Positions 1 through 8,346 of a stretch of DNA of 64,000 nt are shown here, piece by piece (the first letter of the stretch is position 1; each line of letters begins with the position of its first letter). The stretch is from positions 2,108,001-2,172,000 of the forward strand of contig NZ_AP029023.1 in NCBI RefSeq assembly GCF_037076555.1. Reading direction: 5' to 3'. Position numbers and translations under genes: made by a program. This DNA comes from Methylophilus sp. DW102 (GTDB lineage: Bacteria > Pseudomonadota > Gammaproteobacteria > Burkholderiales > Methylophilaceae). Under the pieces are notes generated by a model. The model was not told the DNA's origin. It searched no databases and saw only the letters and a list, made by a program, of their open reading frames with translations.

Positions 1-287
1 ACCACGCGCGGATTAATACGGCGGTTCACATAGGCAGAAAAACTGGTGACGAATTCTGGTTGCTTGCGGTCAAGCTCAATCACCCTTGGCAAATAGACGA
101 CGCCTGTTAGCGTCGCGTCAACCGCGGCCGGCGCAATCTGCATCGTTAACGCTTCCTGACGCAATGCCGTTAACCAGGGCTGAAAGCCTTCCGGCGACGC
201 CTCTTGCGCCATACCCGCCTGTGCAGACAGGCCAAACGCTGTCAGCAGCAAGCCAAGAAACAGTGTGAGAATATTTTTTTTATACAT
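1..287 (-). CDS. Lytic murein transglycosylase, N-terminal part (runs off left edge)
   Basis: The gene starts at 287 and continues beyond base 1, so only about 95 codons are visible. The first ~25 residues form a signal peptide: MYKKN, a hydrophobic stretch, then an AQA-type cleavage region. The mature part begins with FQPWLTALRQEA and later RVIELDRKQPEF, followed by FSAYVNRRINP. These are hallmarks of the MltB-like SLT_2 lytic transglycosylase family, which cleaves peptidoglycan glycan strands to 1,6-anhydro products in the periplasm. The catalytic Glu lies beyond the edge. The start overlaps the stop of the upstream epimerase gene by 8 nt (ATGTATAA), suggesting translational coupling. The family call rests on N-terminal motifs only; the subfamily is uncertain. 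Confidence 0.8.
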   Translation of the reverse strand, partial: MYKKNILTLFLGLLLTAFGLSAQAGMAQEASPEGFQPWLTALRQEALTMQIAPAAVDATLTGVVYLPRVIELDRKQPEFVTSFSAYVNRRINPRV

Positions 288-1116
288 GATCCATTTTAGA
301 GAGTATGGCTGCATAGCCTGCCTGATAATCGGCAAATAAAAACGGGTAACCGGATTGCTGCAAAAACGGGTTGCGAATCCGTTTACCGCGCTGCAAGTCA
401 GTGGTCGGGGTCACTGGCCCTAGCCGCTGCAGTTGCTGTGCCAGCCATTGCAACACCTCATGTTGTGGCACTGGCGCACCATCTGTCAAAATAATATGCG
501 CTGGCAAGGGCAGTGCGTGTTCAATCTGGCGGTAAAAATGCACCACCGCACCTGCAACGTCCAGCTCATGAATGCGATTGGTCCATTGGATATGTTGTGG
601 CCAGCGCTCAGGGGTTTGCAGCAACTTGAGCAGATAGAGCCGTTGCGGACCGTAAATTCCGGACACGCGTAACGCGGTATGCGAGCAAGGCAAGCCGTCC
701 AGCAATTGCTCGGCTGCCAGGATCGTCTGGCCATTTTCTTCAGCCGGCATGGCAGGCGTATCATCATCAACCCACTGCCCTTGCTGCTCGCCATACACAC
801 TGGTACTCGAAATAAAAAACACATGCTTTAACGCGCGCTGATCCACATTGGCCAGCACATGCCGCAAGCCATCGACATAAGTTTGCTGGTAGCTCTGCCC
901 TGCCACGGGCGCCAGGCAATACAGCAGGATTTCCGGGGCCTGGTCTGCCAGGGCAGACAGGCCATTTGCAGAGACGACATCCAGGTAGAGGGCGGCTGCG
1001 CCGTCAGGCACAGACTGCTGAGAGCGCCTGACGATTGTCAATGCATACCCTTGGGCCAGGGTCGCCTGGGCAATCAGCTTGCCCAATGCACCACAGCCTA
1101 TCTGCAAAACACGCAT
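280..1116 (-). CDS. NAD(P)-dependent epimerase/dehydratase-like SDR protein
   Basis: 278 aa Rossmann-fold protein of the extended/atypical SDR type. The N-terminus carries a dinucleotide-binding glycine motif (GCGALGKLIA, residues 8-17). STSVYG near residue 105 supplies the active-site Ser and Tyr region, and SGIYGP follows near residue 152. This pattern is typical of the YeeZ-like family of NAD-dependent epimerases, whose substrate is generally unknown. It sits 9 nt downstream of the Nudix gene and overlaps the lytic transglycosylase gene by 8 nt, so the three probably form one minus-strand unit. The fold is clear; no substrate can be assigned. Confidence 0.75.
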   Translation of the reverse strand: MRVLQIGCGALGKLIAQATLAQGYALTIVRRSQQSVPDGAAALYLDVVSANGLSALADQAPEILLYCLAPVAGQSYQQTYVDGLRHVLANVDQRALKHVFFISSTSVYGEQQGQWVDDDTPAMPAEENGQTILAAEQLLDGLPCSHTALRVSGIYGPQRLYLLKLLQTPERWPQHIQWTNRIHELDVAGAVVHFYRQIEHALPLPAHIILTDGAPVPQHEVLQWLAQQLQRLGPVTPTTDLQRGKRIRNPFLQQSGYPFLFADYQAGYAAILSKMDHV

Positions 1117-1125
1117 CGTGGGCCT

Positions 1126-1716
1126 TTACCGCGCCAGGCCAGGCAGAGGATGCTTGCGCAAGTAACGCTCGGCCATCAGCATGGCGGACATCGTCTTGCT
1201 ATCAGTAATTTCACCGTCTTCAATCGCTTGCATAATGCGTTCAAACGGCCAGACCATCACATCCATCGCTTCGTCGATATCTCTGGCATGATCACCCAGT
1301 GAGAGGTCTGTCGCCAGATAAATATGAATCACCTCATTGGAATAGCCGATGCAAGGATGCTGTATCCCCAGCTTGGTCCAGTTCTTGGCCGCATAGCCGG
1401 TTTCTTCAAGCAACTCACGCTGGCCTGTGGTCAATACCGGCTCACCTGCATCGATCTTGCCAGCCGGTAACTCTATAAACACCTGCTTGAGGGGATAGCG
1501 GAATTGGCGCTCTAGTACAACCTCACCGGCATCGGTGAGAGCGACTACGACGACAGCACCAGGGTGCACAACATACTCGCGACCGCTGATCACGCCGTTT
1601 GGCAAGCGTGCTTCGTCGTAGCGGACAGTGAGCATTTTTCCCTGCGCCATCACCGCACTGGAAACCGTTGTTTCAATTAAATGTGCATCCTCATTGAGTA
1701 CTGTTGCTTCTGTCAT
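1126..1716 (-). CDS. nudF: Nudix hydrolase, ADP-ribose pyrophosphatase type
   Basis: 196 aa. The Nudix box is complete around residues 106-128: GKIDAGEP, seven residues, then RELLEETGYA, matching GX5EX7REUXEEXGU. The preceding FRYPLKQVFIELPAG is characteristic of ADP-ribose diphosphatases (NudF/YffH group), which split ADP-ribose to AMP and ribose 5-phosphate with Mg2+. The long N-terminal beta domain with VVHPGAVVVVAL also fits this subgroup. It is followed after 9 nt by the epimerase-like gene on the same strand. Family is certain; the exact nucleoside diphosphate substrate is inferred. Confidence 0.85.
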   Translation of the reverse strand: MTEATVLNEDAHLIETTVSSAVMAQGKMLTVRYDEARLPNGVISGREYVVHPGAVVVVALTDAGEVVLERQFRYPLKQVFIELPAGKIDAGEPVLTTGQRELLEETGYAAKNWTKLGIQHPCIGYSNEVIHIYLATDLSLGDHARDIDEAMDVMVWPFERIMQAIEDGEITDSKTMSAMLMAERYLRKHPLPGLAR

Positions 1717-1767
1717 ATTTCTCTTTACTGATTAACACTATTTTTATATTCAAGGTTGATTGACTAC

Positions 1768-2604
1768 TTAACTGTTGAAGGTATTGCACTGATTAAGGTC
1801 GCCAGACTGCAAGCCTTGCTTGAACCAATATACCCGCTGTGCAGAACTGCCATGGGTGAAACTATCTGGCACCACATAGCCTTGGGCCTGCTTTTGCAAG
1901 GCATCATCGCCAATAGCCGTTGCCGCCTGCAGCGCTTCTTCCACATCGCCGGCTTCCAGCACATGATACTGTTGATCAGCATAATAGGCCCAGACGCCCG
2001 CATAGCAATCGGCCTGTAGCTCTAGTTTGACCGAATAGGCGTTGGATGCAGCCTCAGACCCGGCCTGTTGCCTGGCTTGTTGTACCTTGGCTGAAGTCCC
2101 CAGCAGATTTTGCACGTGGTGCCCCACCTCATGCGCAATCACATACGCCTGTGCGAAATCTCCAGGCGCTTTAAAGCGGTCTTGCAACTCCTGATAAAAA
2201 CTCAAATCAATATAGACTTTTTGGTCTGCCGGGCAATAAAACGGCCCCATGGCCGACTGCCCCTGACCACACGCAGTGCTGGTCATGCCACTAAACAGTT
2301 GCAGATTGGGCGCCGTATATTGCCGTCTACTGGCGGAGAACTGTTGCTGCCAGATTTTCTCGGTACTCCACAGCACCTGAGAAACAAACTTCACCTTGGG
2401 GTCCTGGCTTTGCTCAGGACGCTGCGGCGACTCGGCCACAGGTTGGGCTTGCTGCGCCAGATTTAACACCAGCTGGGGATCGACGCCAAAATACATGGCG
2501 ACCAGCACCAGTGCAATGGAACCTATGCCGATACTGCGCCCACCAAAGCCGCCACCGCGGCGGTCTTCAACATGCTGACTTTCTTCCAAATCGTCCAGGC
2601 GCAC
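1768..2604 (-). CDS. Neutral zinc metallopeptidase (YpfJ family)
   Basis: 278 aa. A cytoplasmic N-terminus (MRLDDLEES, then a Gly/Arg-rich segment) precedes one transmembrane helix at about residues 25-45. The zinc site HEVGHHVQN lies near residue 159, with a downstream ELQADCYAGVWA motif supplying the third ligand. This layout matches the putative neutral zinc metallopeptidase family PF04228 (E. coli YpfJ), of unknown substrate. The start is GTG at 2604, preceded by an AGAGGAT ribosome-binding site. It is divergent from ribE, with about 80 bp between. Confidence 0.85.
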   Translation of the reverse strand: MRLDDLEESQHVEDRRGGGFGGRSIGIGSIALVLVAMYFGVDPQLVLNLAQQAQPVAESPQRPEQSQDPKVKFVSQVLWSTEKIWQQQFSASRRQYTAPNLQLFSGMTSTACGQGQSAMGPFYCPADQKVYIDLSFYQELQDRFKAPGDFAQAYVIAHEVGHHVQNLLGTSAKVQQARQQAGSEAASNAYSVKLELQADCYAGVWAYYADQQYHVLEAGDVEEALQAATAIGDDALQKQAQGYVVPDSFTHGSSAQRVYWFKQGLQSGDLNQCNTFNS

Positions 2605-2683
2605 AGAAATCCTCTATCCGTATGAATGAAAAATGTTGCGGGAATGTGATTACTTTAGCATGCAGCACTGATAAAATCACACC

Positions 2684-3277
2684 ATGTTTACTGGGATTAT
2701 TCAAACCGTCGGCAGGATTGCCGAAGTTGTTCCACATGGCGAAGATTGTGCATTACGCATAGAAGCGCCGTCTTTGGGCATGGAGGATGTGCAGTTGGGA
2801 GACAGCATCGCCGTCAACGGTGTCTGCCTCACCGTCACTGATTTTAATTCACGCAGCTTTCAGGTCATGGTATCCAAAGTCACGCTAGAGGTCACCACCG
2901 GCCTAAGCCAACCTGGGCCTGTCAACCTGGAAAAAGCCATGCGACTGGCTGATCGCCTGGGCGGCCATCTGGTGACCGGGCATGTGGATGGTATAGGCAG
3001 CATCACGGCACTGGAGTCCGTCGGCGAATGCTGGCTACTCAAAGTGCGCGCGCCACATGCCATCAGCAAATACATTGCCAAAAAAGGCTCACTCTGCGTG
3101 AATGGCATCAGCCTCACCGTCAATGAGATTCAGCAGGATGAGGTCAGTATCAATTTGATCCCGCATACCATGCAGCACACCATGATGCAGCATGCCAAAG
3201 CGGGCGACCCGGTGAACCTTGAAATTGACGTGATTGCGCGCTATGTCGAGCGGATGCAAGCTTGGGAGCAGGAATAA
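2684..3277 (+). CDS. ribE: Riboflavin synthase, alpha subunit
   Basis: 197 aa, the usual family length. It begins with MFTGIIQTVG and contains two tandem lumazine-binding domains. The second opens with GHLVTGHVDGIG near residue 96. The enzyme dismutates two molecules of 6,7-dimethyl-8-ribityllumazine to riboflavin in the cytoplasm. The stop overlaps the ribBA start by one base (TAATG), so the two are translationally coupled. No room for, or trace of, an FMN riboswitch is seen in the 79 bp upstream. Confidence 0.96.
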   Translation: MFTGIIQTVGRIAEVVPHGEDCALRIEAPSLGMEDVQLGDSIAVNGVCLTVTDFNSRSFQVMVSKVTLEVTTGLSQPGPVNLEKAMRLADRLGGHLVTGHVDGIGSITALESVGECWLLKVRAPHAISKYIAKKGSLCVNGISLTVNEIQQDEVSINLIPHTMQHTMMQHAKAGDPVNLEIDVIARYVERMQAWEQE

Positions 3278-4383
3278 TGTCGGCGCAAATCAGTCCTATC
3301 GAGGCCATTATTGCCGATATCCGTGCTGGCAAAATGGTGATTCTGGTCGATGATGAACACCGTGAAAACGAAGGTGACTTTGTCATCGCCGCAGAATTTG
3401 TCACCGCTGAGCATATCAATTTTATGGCCAAATATGGCCGTGGTCTGATCTGCCTGACCTTGACCGAACAGCGTTGCCGTCAATTAAACCTGCCCCCTAT
3501 GGTGCAAAAAAATGGCACGCGCCTGGGCACCAACTTTACCGTCTCGATTGAGGCTGCTGAGGGCGTCACCACGGGTATTTCGGCCGCAGACCGCGCCACC
3601 ACCATCCGTGCCGCCATTGCCAAGCAGGCCAATGCAAGCAGCATTGTTAGTCCCGGGCATATTTTCCCGTTATCGGCGATGAATGGCGGTGTACTGGTGC
3701 GCGCAGGCCATACCGAGGCAGGCTGCGACCTGGCACAACTGGCAGGCTGTGAGCCCGCCAGCGTCATCTGCGAAATCCTCAAAGACGATGGGGAGATGGC
3801 AAGGTTACCAGACCTGATGCAGGTCGCCGCCGAGCACAATATCAAAATCGGCACCATTGCCGACTTGATCCACTATCGTGCGGCACACGAAAGACTCATA
3901 GAACGTAGCGCAGAACGCGAAATAGAAACCGTGTTTGGCACGATGCGACTTATCGCCTATCGCGATCATATTGCCCAGGAAACCCATCTGGTGCTGATCA
4001 AGGGCCAGCCCGAGCAAAGCGATGAAGTGCTGGTGCGGGTCCATGAGCCGCTGTCGATGATAGACCTGCTTGATAGCAGCCACCAATCACATAGCTGGAA
4101 TCTGCTCCAGGCCATGCGTACCATCAGCACGGCCGCGTGCGGCGTCATCGTACTCATCAACCATGATGAAGATGGCCTCGGCCTGACTGACCGTATTTTG
4201 CGGGCAGACCAGAAACTGGTCCTCAATCAGGAATTACGTAATTACGGTATCGGCTCACAAATCTTGCTCGACCTTGGCGTGAAAAAAATGCGCCTGATGG
4301 CTGCCCCGCGCAAAATGCCGAGCATGGATGGCTTTGGTTTTGAAATTACCGGATATTTGAGCGCTGAGGAAGCGCATGCATGA
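3277..4383 (+). CDS. ribBA: DHBP synthase fused to a degenerate GTP cyclohydrolase II-like domain (RibBA/RibX type)
   Basis: 368 aa from the ATG at 3277, preceded by GGGAGCAGGA; a TTG at 3262 is possible but less likely. Residues ~1-205 are 3,4-dihydroxy-2-butanone 4-phosphate synthase, with the metal-binding [11 protein letters not shown] near residue 28 and [14 protein letters not shown] downstream. Residues ~206-368 have the GTP cyclohydrolase II fold. However, the zinc motif (C-x10-C-x-C) and the RQEGRGIGL nucleotide motif are replaced ([29 protein letters not shown]). It should therefore make the four-carbon unit of riboflavin but not open GTP. A separate ribA elsewhere is expected. Such partly dead RibBA proteins are known in betaproteobacteria. 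Confidence 0.92.
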   Translation: MSAQISPIEAIIADIRAGKMVILVDDEHRENEGDFVIAAEFVTAEHINFMAKYGRGLICLTLTEQRCRQLNLPPMVQKNGTRLGTNFTVSIEAAEGVTTGISAADRATTIRAAIAKQANASSIVSPGHIFPLSAMNGGVLVRAGHTEAGCDLAQLAGCEPASVICEILKDDGEMARLPDLMQVAAEHNIKIGTIADLIHYRAAHERLIERSAEREIETVFGTMRLIAYRDHIAQETHLVLIKGQPEQSDEVLVRVHEPLSMIDLLDSSHQSHSWNLLQAMRTISTAACGVIVLINHDEDGLGLTDRILRADQKLVLNQELRNYGIGSQILLDLGVKKMRLMAAPRKMPSMDGFGFEITGYLSAEEAHA

Positions 4384-4408
4384 AACGCAGCCATAAAGCC
4401 TATCCCCA

Positions 4409-5014
4409 ATGAGTGAGCAACTGACTTTGAATGACCAGACAAGCCGTCTGGACCTGACCGGCCAAATCCTGATTGCCATGCCAGCCATGCAGGACCCCTA
4501 CTTCAGCAAAAGCGTGATTCTGATCTGCAATCACGACGAAGATGGCGCCATGGGCATGATCCTCAACCATCCCTTGCAACTGAATGTGGGCGACCTGTTT
4601 GAACAGCTGGAGATGGAGTGCCATGTTGCGCAACAACAGGCGCGCCCGGTGCATTTTGGCGGGCCGGTTCAGGTAGAGCGTGGCTTTGTCCTGCATGCGC
4701 CAGCCACTGAATTTAATACCACTATGGGCTTATCGGATAGGCTGGCCATGACCTCATCCAAGGATATCCTCGAAGCCGCCGCCCGTGATGAAGCGCCACA
4801 AGACATGTTTATTGCGCTCGGCTACACCGGCTGGGCAGCCGGTCAGCTGGAACAGGAAATCCAGGCCAATGCCTGGCTAACCCTGCCACTGGCAGATCAC
4901 CACCAGCTGCACAAGTTGATTTTTAAATTACCCAGCGATGACAAGCTGTTCTGGGCCATGCAGCAATTAGGGGTGGACTTTGCCACCTTGTCCGAGGTTG
5001 CCGGGCATGCCTGA
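4409..5014 (+). CDS. yqgE: YqgE/AlgH family protein
   Basis: 201 aa, full length for the UPF0301 family. Typical segments are LTGQILIAMPAMQDPYFSKS near the N-terminus, GAMGMILNHPL, FGGPVQ and the ALGYTGWAAGQLE stretch around residue 137. The biochemical role is unsettled, although Pseudomonas AlgH was linked to alginate regulation. It directly precedes ruvX with an 8-nt overlap, the usual bacterial pairing of these two genes. Confidence 0.93.
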   Translation: MSEQLTLNDQTSRLDLTGQILIAMPAMQDPYFSKSVILICNHDEDGAMGMILNHPLQLNVGDLFEQLEMECHVAQQQARPVHFGGPVQVERGFVLHAPATEFNTTMGLSDRLAMTSSKDILEAAARDEAPQDMFIALGYTGWAAGQLEQEIQANAWLTLPLADHHQLHKLIFKLPSDDKLFWAMQQLGVDFATLSEVAGHA

Positions 5015-5510
5015 TGCAACCAGGCTTGGCAAACAGCCACTGAACCAAAGCCATTTACCGATCACCCAGCGTCGCTATCCCGATATCACAGGCACCCTGC
5101 TGGCATTTGATTTTGGTGAAAAACGCATCGGGGTGGCCGTCGGTGACACCCTGCTCAAACTGGCACACCCACTGCTGACCATAGAGGCTGAAGAAAACGC
5201 CGCCAAGTTTGCGCAAATTGAATCCTTGCTAAAAGAATGGCAACCGGCGCTGCTGGTGGTTGGGCTACCCATGTCCCTGGATGGCGAGGCGCATGCCATG
5301 ACGGCCTTGGCGCAAAAGTTTGCCCAGCGTCTCGAGGGCCGCTTTAACTTGCCGGTGGTGATGGTGGATGAACGCCTGTCGTCGGCGGAGGCCTCACAAT
5401 CCCTGCGCGAAGCAGGCATTCGTGGCCGTGCGCAAAAGCAGATGCTGGATCAAGTTGCCGCCCAAACTATATTACAATCTTATTTTGATGCTTATCATGC
5501 ACGTAAGTAG
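5007..5510 (+). CDS. ruvX: RuvX/YqgF putative Holliday junction resolvase
   Basis: 167 aa from the ATG at 5007, which overlaps the yqgE stop by 8 nt (ATGCCTGA). An in-frame TTG at 4980 is less likely. The RNase H-like core is visible as LAFDFGEKRIGVAVGD (catalytic Asp), VVGLPMSLDGEA and VDERLSSAEA, with LDQVAAQTILQSY at the end. The family acts in 16S rRNA 5'-end maturation and was proposed to cleave Holliday junctions. It is upstream of pyrR by 12 nt, so the pyrimidine genes are probably read from a promoter ahead of yqgE or inside it. Confidence 0.94.
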   Translation: MPDATRLGKQPLNQSHLPITQRRYPDITGTLLAFDFGEKRIGVAVGDTLLKLAHPLLTIEAEENAAKFAQIESLLKEWQPALLVVGLPMSLDGEAHAMTALAQKFAQRLEGRFNLPVVMVDERLSSAEASQSLREAGIRGRAQKQMLDQVAAQTILQSYFDAYHARK

Positions 5511-5522
5511 CACTGGATACTC

Positions 5523-6056
5523 ATGACTTTACCTGATCCCGAACAATTACTTGATCATCTGTACGCTCAACTCAAACCGCGTATTCAGGCGGAAACGGCT
5601 CTGGTTGGCATTTATACGGGCGGCGTCTGGCTCATGCAAAAACTGTTGCAGCGCTTGCAGGCCGAGCTGGGGCAAGACATTGTGCATGGCAAGCTGGATG
5701 CAGCCATGTATCGCGATGATTATGCGCAACGTGGCCTCAAAACCGCTGCGCAGCCCGCGCAAATTCCGTTTGATGTAAACGGCAAGCACATCATCCTGAT
5801 TGATGACATTTTTTATACCGGCCGCACCACACGTGCCGTCATGAATGAATTATTTGATTATGGCCGTCCGGCTTCGGTGCAATTGGCGGTACTGATTAAC
5901 CGTGGTGGCGCCCAACTACCGATCCGCCCCGATATGACTGGCGCCGATCTGCCATTGCAGGCCAATCAATCGTTTGAACTGGCAATCAATACTCAGGGCA
6001 AACTGCACCTGAGCATTGCCACCTCGGCAGCGAATGGAGTGGATGCCAATGTATAA
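5523..6056 (+). CDS. pyrR: PyrR, pyrimidine operon regulator/uracil phosphoribosyltransferase
   Basis: 177 aa. The PRPP-binding loop [21 protein letters not shown] is near residue 93, and the N-terminus has the type I PRTase pattern. In Bacilli PyrR binds pyr mRNA and attenuates transcription when UMP is high, and it has weak uracil phosphoribosyltransferase activity. Here it heads pyrB-pyrC'. Only 12 nt separate it from ruvX, so there is no space for a classical attenuator in front of it. Its stop overlaps the pyrB start by 8 nt. Family assignment is firm; the regulatory mode is open. Confidence 0.93.
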   Translation: MTLPDPEQLLDHLYAQLKPRIQAETALVGIYTGGVWLMQKLLQRLQAELGQDIVHGKLDAAMYRDDYAQRGLKTAAQPAQIPFDVNGKHIILIDDIFYTGRTTRAVMNELFDYGRPASVQLAVLINRGGAQLPIRPDMTGADLPLQANQSFELAINTQGKLHLSIATSAANGVDANV

Positions 6057-7005
6057 CCCGCAACTCAACGCCCAGGGCCAGCTGCAACACTTGCTAAGCA
6101 TCGAAGGTCTGCCCAAGCGCATTCTGACCGATATTCTGGACACCGCCGAAAACTTTGTCGGCGTTGCTGAACGCGAAGTGAAAAAAGTGCCGCTGCTGCG
6201 TGGCAAAACCGTCTGCAATATCTTTTTTGAAAATAGTACGCGTACGCGCACCACGTTTGAAATCGCCGCCAAACGCCTGTCGGCCGATGTGCTCAACCTC
6301 AATGTCAGCACCTCGTCACAATCCAAAGGCGAGACCATTCTTGATACGGTGAACAACCTGATTGCCATGCATGCGGATATGTTTGTGGTCCGTCACCAGC
6401 AAAGCGGTGCCGCGCATTTCATTGCGCAACACGTGCCGCCACACATCAGCGTGATCAATGCCGGCGATGGCCGCCATGCGCACCCGACCCAAGGCTTGCT
6501 GGATGTATTCACCATCCGCAAATACAAGCCAGAGATGCACAACCTGCGCGTGGCGATTGTGGGTGACGTCTTGCATTCGCGCGTCGCCCGCAGTGAAATC
6601 CATGCGCTCACCACGCTGGGCGTCCCAGAAATCCGCGTCATCGCACCGCGCACCCTGTTGCCTGCCGATGTGGAAAAGCTGGGCGTGCAAGTGTTCCACA
6701 ATATGGAGCAAGGCCTCAAAGACGTAGACGTCGTCATGATGCTGCGCCTGCAAAACGAGCGCATGTCCGGCGCCTTGTTGCCCAGCTCACAGGAGTTTTT
6801 CCAGACCTTTGGTTTGACCCCTGAGCGCCTGGCACTGGCCAAGCCGGATGCCATTGTGATGCACCCAGGCCCGATGAACCGGGGCGTAGAAATTGATTCG
6901 GCAGTGGCGGACGGCAAACAGTCCGTGATCCTGCCACAGGTCACGTATGGGATTGCAGTACGCATGGCGGTGATGGCAATTCTTGGAGGAGGCAACGCCG
7001 CATGA
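6049..7005 (+). CDS. pyrB: Aspartate carbamoyltransferase catalytic chain
   Basis: 318 aa with start at ATG 6049: GGAGTGG lies at a good distance upstream and the start overlaps the pyrR stop (ATGTATAA). In-frame upstream ATGs at 6034 and 6043 are less well spaced. The carbamoyl phosphate loop [11 protein letters not shown] is near residue 63, followed by [10 protein letters not shown], the [15 protein letters not shown] segment and [12 protein letters not shown]. It catalyses carbamoyl-phosphate + aspartate to carbamoyl-aspartate. The next gene is a dead dihydroorotase homologue, and no pyrI regulatory chain follows. This implies the class A ATCase type, in which PyrB associates with PyrC'. 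Confidence 0.96.
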   Translation: MYNPQLNAQGQLQHLLSIEGLPKRILTDILDTAENFVGVAEREVKKVPLLRGKTVCNIFFENSTRTRTTFEIAAKRLSADVLNLNVSTSSQSKGETILDTVNNLIAMHADMFVVRHQQSGAAHFIAQHVPPHISVINAGDGRHAHPTQGLLDVFTIRKYKPEMHNLRVAIVGDVLHSRVARSEIHALTTLGVPEIRVIAPRTLLPADVEKLGVQVFHNMEQGLKDVDVVMMLRLQNERMSGALLPSSQEFFQTFGLTPERLALAKPDAIVMHPGPMNRGVEIDSAVADGKQSVILPQVTYGIAVRMAVMAILGGGNAA

Positions 7006-8297
7006 ATATCCTGATTACACAGGGCCGCTTGATGGATGCCAGCCAGCAGCTGGATCAGGTGCAAGATCTTTATATCAGCGCAGGCAAGATTGTTGGCATG
7101 GGTGCAGCGCCCCAAGGTTTCCAACCAGACCAGACATTGGATGCCGAAGGCAAATGGGTGTTACCTGGCCTGGTGGATTTGTGTGCGCGCCTGCGGGAAC
7201 CGGGCAGCGAATACAAAGCAACCTTACTAAGTGAGTTACGCGCCGCCATGGCGGGTGGCGTCACCAGTCTGGCCTGCCCGCCAGACACTGACCCGGTACT
7301 GGACGAGCCTGGCCTGGTCGAGATGCTCAAGCACCGAGCGAAATCGCACGCCCTCGCCCATGTCTATCCACTGGGCGCAGTCACACGGCAGCTTGAAGGC
7401 CATTTACTCACAGAAATGTTCGCCCTGACCACTGCCGGTTGTGTGGGCTTTTCACAGGCCGATACAGCGATTGTTGATACCCAGGTCCTGTGGCGGGCAT
7501 TTGAATATGCCGCAACCTTCGGCTATACGCTGTTCATGCGTGCCGAAGATCCGTACCTGGCAAAAAACGGGGTCGCCCACGATGGCGAAGTCGCCTCCAG
7601 ACTGGGGCTCAAAGGCATCCCGGCGGCGGCAGAAAGCATTGCGCTGCAAACCATGCTGCGGATCGCCGAGGCCACAGGCGCCAAATTGCATATCGCCCGG
7701 GTATCCACGGCTGAATCGGTTGAGTTGATCAGGCAAGCCAAACAGGCCGGCATGGCGGTCACGGCAGATGTCAGCATCCAGCACCTGCACCTGACCGATA
7801 TGGATATCGGCTTTTTTGACAGCATGGTACATCTGAAACCGCCTGTACGCACCCAACGCGACCGTGACGCACTACGTGCTGGCTTGCTGGACGGTACGCT
7901 AGATGCAATTTGTTCGGATCATACGCCAGTCGATGATGACGCCAAAGCACTCCCTTTTGCCGAGTCGCACCCTGGTGCCTCAGCGCTTGAACTCTTGCTG
8001 CCACTGACCTTGAAATGGTCTGCGCAGGCCAAACTGGCCCCCTTGCAAGCCCTGGCCAAAGTCACGCAAATCCCCGCGCGGATTCTGGGTGTTAATGCAG
8101 GCACTTTGCAAACGGGTGCCACGGCCGACGTGGTGATTTACGACCCGGAAATGGAATGGCGCGTAGATGGCCGCGCCCTGCTCAGCCAGGGCAAGAATAC
8201 GCCATTTGTGAATCACAGCCTGACCGGCAAGGTCACTGCGACCATTACGCAGGGCAATCTGGTGTTTCAGCAGGAAACCGTGCAGCTTACAAGATGA
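7002..8297 (+). CDS. pyrC': Dihydroorotase-like PyrC' (catalytically degenerate, ATCase partner)
   Basis: 431 aa amidohydrolase-fold protein starting 4 nt inside pyrB (ATGA). The metal-binding DxHxHxREPG motif of active dihydroorotases reads [10 protein letters not shown] here (near residue 61), so both histidines are lost. The lysine carboxylation region is also altered. The C-terminal [21 protein letters not shown] segment is retained. In Pseudomonas, PyrC' lacks activity but is needed to assemble ATCase with PyrB. The adjacent, overlapping pyrB supports the same role. A functional pyrC should lie elsewhere in the genome. Confidence 0.92.
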   Translation: MNILITQGRLMDASQQLDQVQDLYISAGKIVGMGAAPQGFQPDQTLDAEGKWVLPGLVDLCARLREPGSEYKATLLSELRAAMAGGVTSLACPPDTDPVLDEPGLVEMLKHRAKSHALAHVYPLGAVTRQLEGHLLTEMFALTTAGCVGFSQADTAIVDTQVLWRAFEYAATFGYTLFMRAEDPYLAKNGVAHDGEVASRLGLKGIPAAAESIALQTMLRIAEATGAKLHIARVSTAESVELIRQAKQAGMAVTADVSIQHLHLTDMDIGFFDSMVHLKPPVRTQRDRDALRAGLLDGTLDAICSDHTPVDDDAKALPFAESHPGASALELLLPLTLKWSAQAKLAPLQALAKVTQIPARILGVNAGTLQTGATADVVIYDPEMEWRVDGRALLSQGKNTPFVNHSLTGKVTATITQGNLVFQQETVQLTR

Positions 8298-8303
8298 GTG
8301 TTG

Positions 8304-8335
8304 CATGCATGCCGGATGCCTACCCGGCATGCATG
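8304..8335. terminator. Strong 12-bp hairpin between convergent pyrC' and pilU
   Basis: CATGCATGCCGG (8304-8315) pairs perfectly with CCGGCATGCATG (8324-8335) around an 8-nt loop. It sits 7 nt after the pyrC' stop and just before the pilU stop on the opposite strand. There is no T tract, so it may act as a bidirectional barrier or mRNA 3' end protector rather than a classical intrinsic terminator. Confidence 0.5.
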
Positions 8336-8346
8336 TTGAATAAGGT

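Noticed and set aside
2605-2683. Possible FMN riboswitch before ribE
   Set aside because: The gap is only 79 bp and lacks the conserved RFN element blocks.
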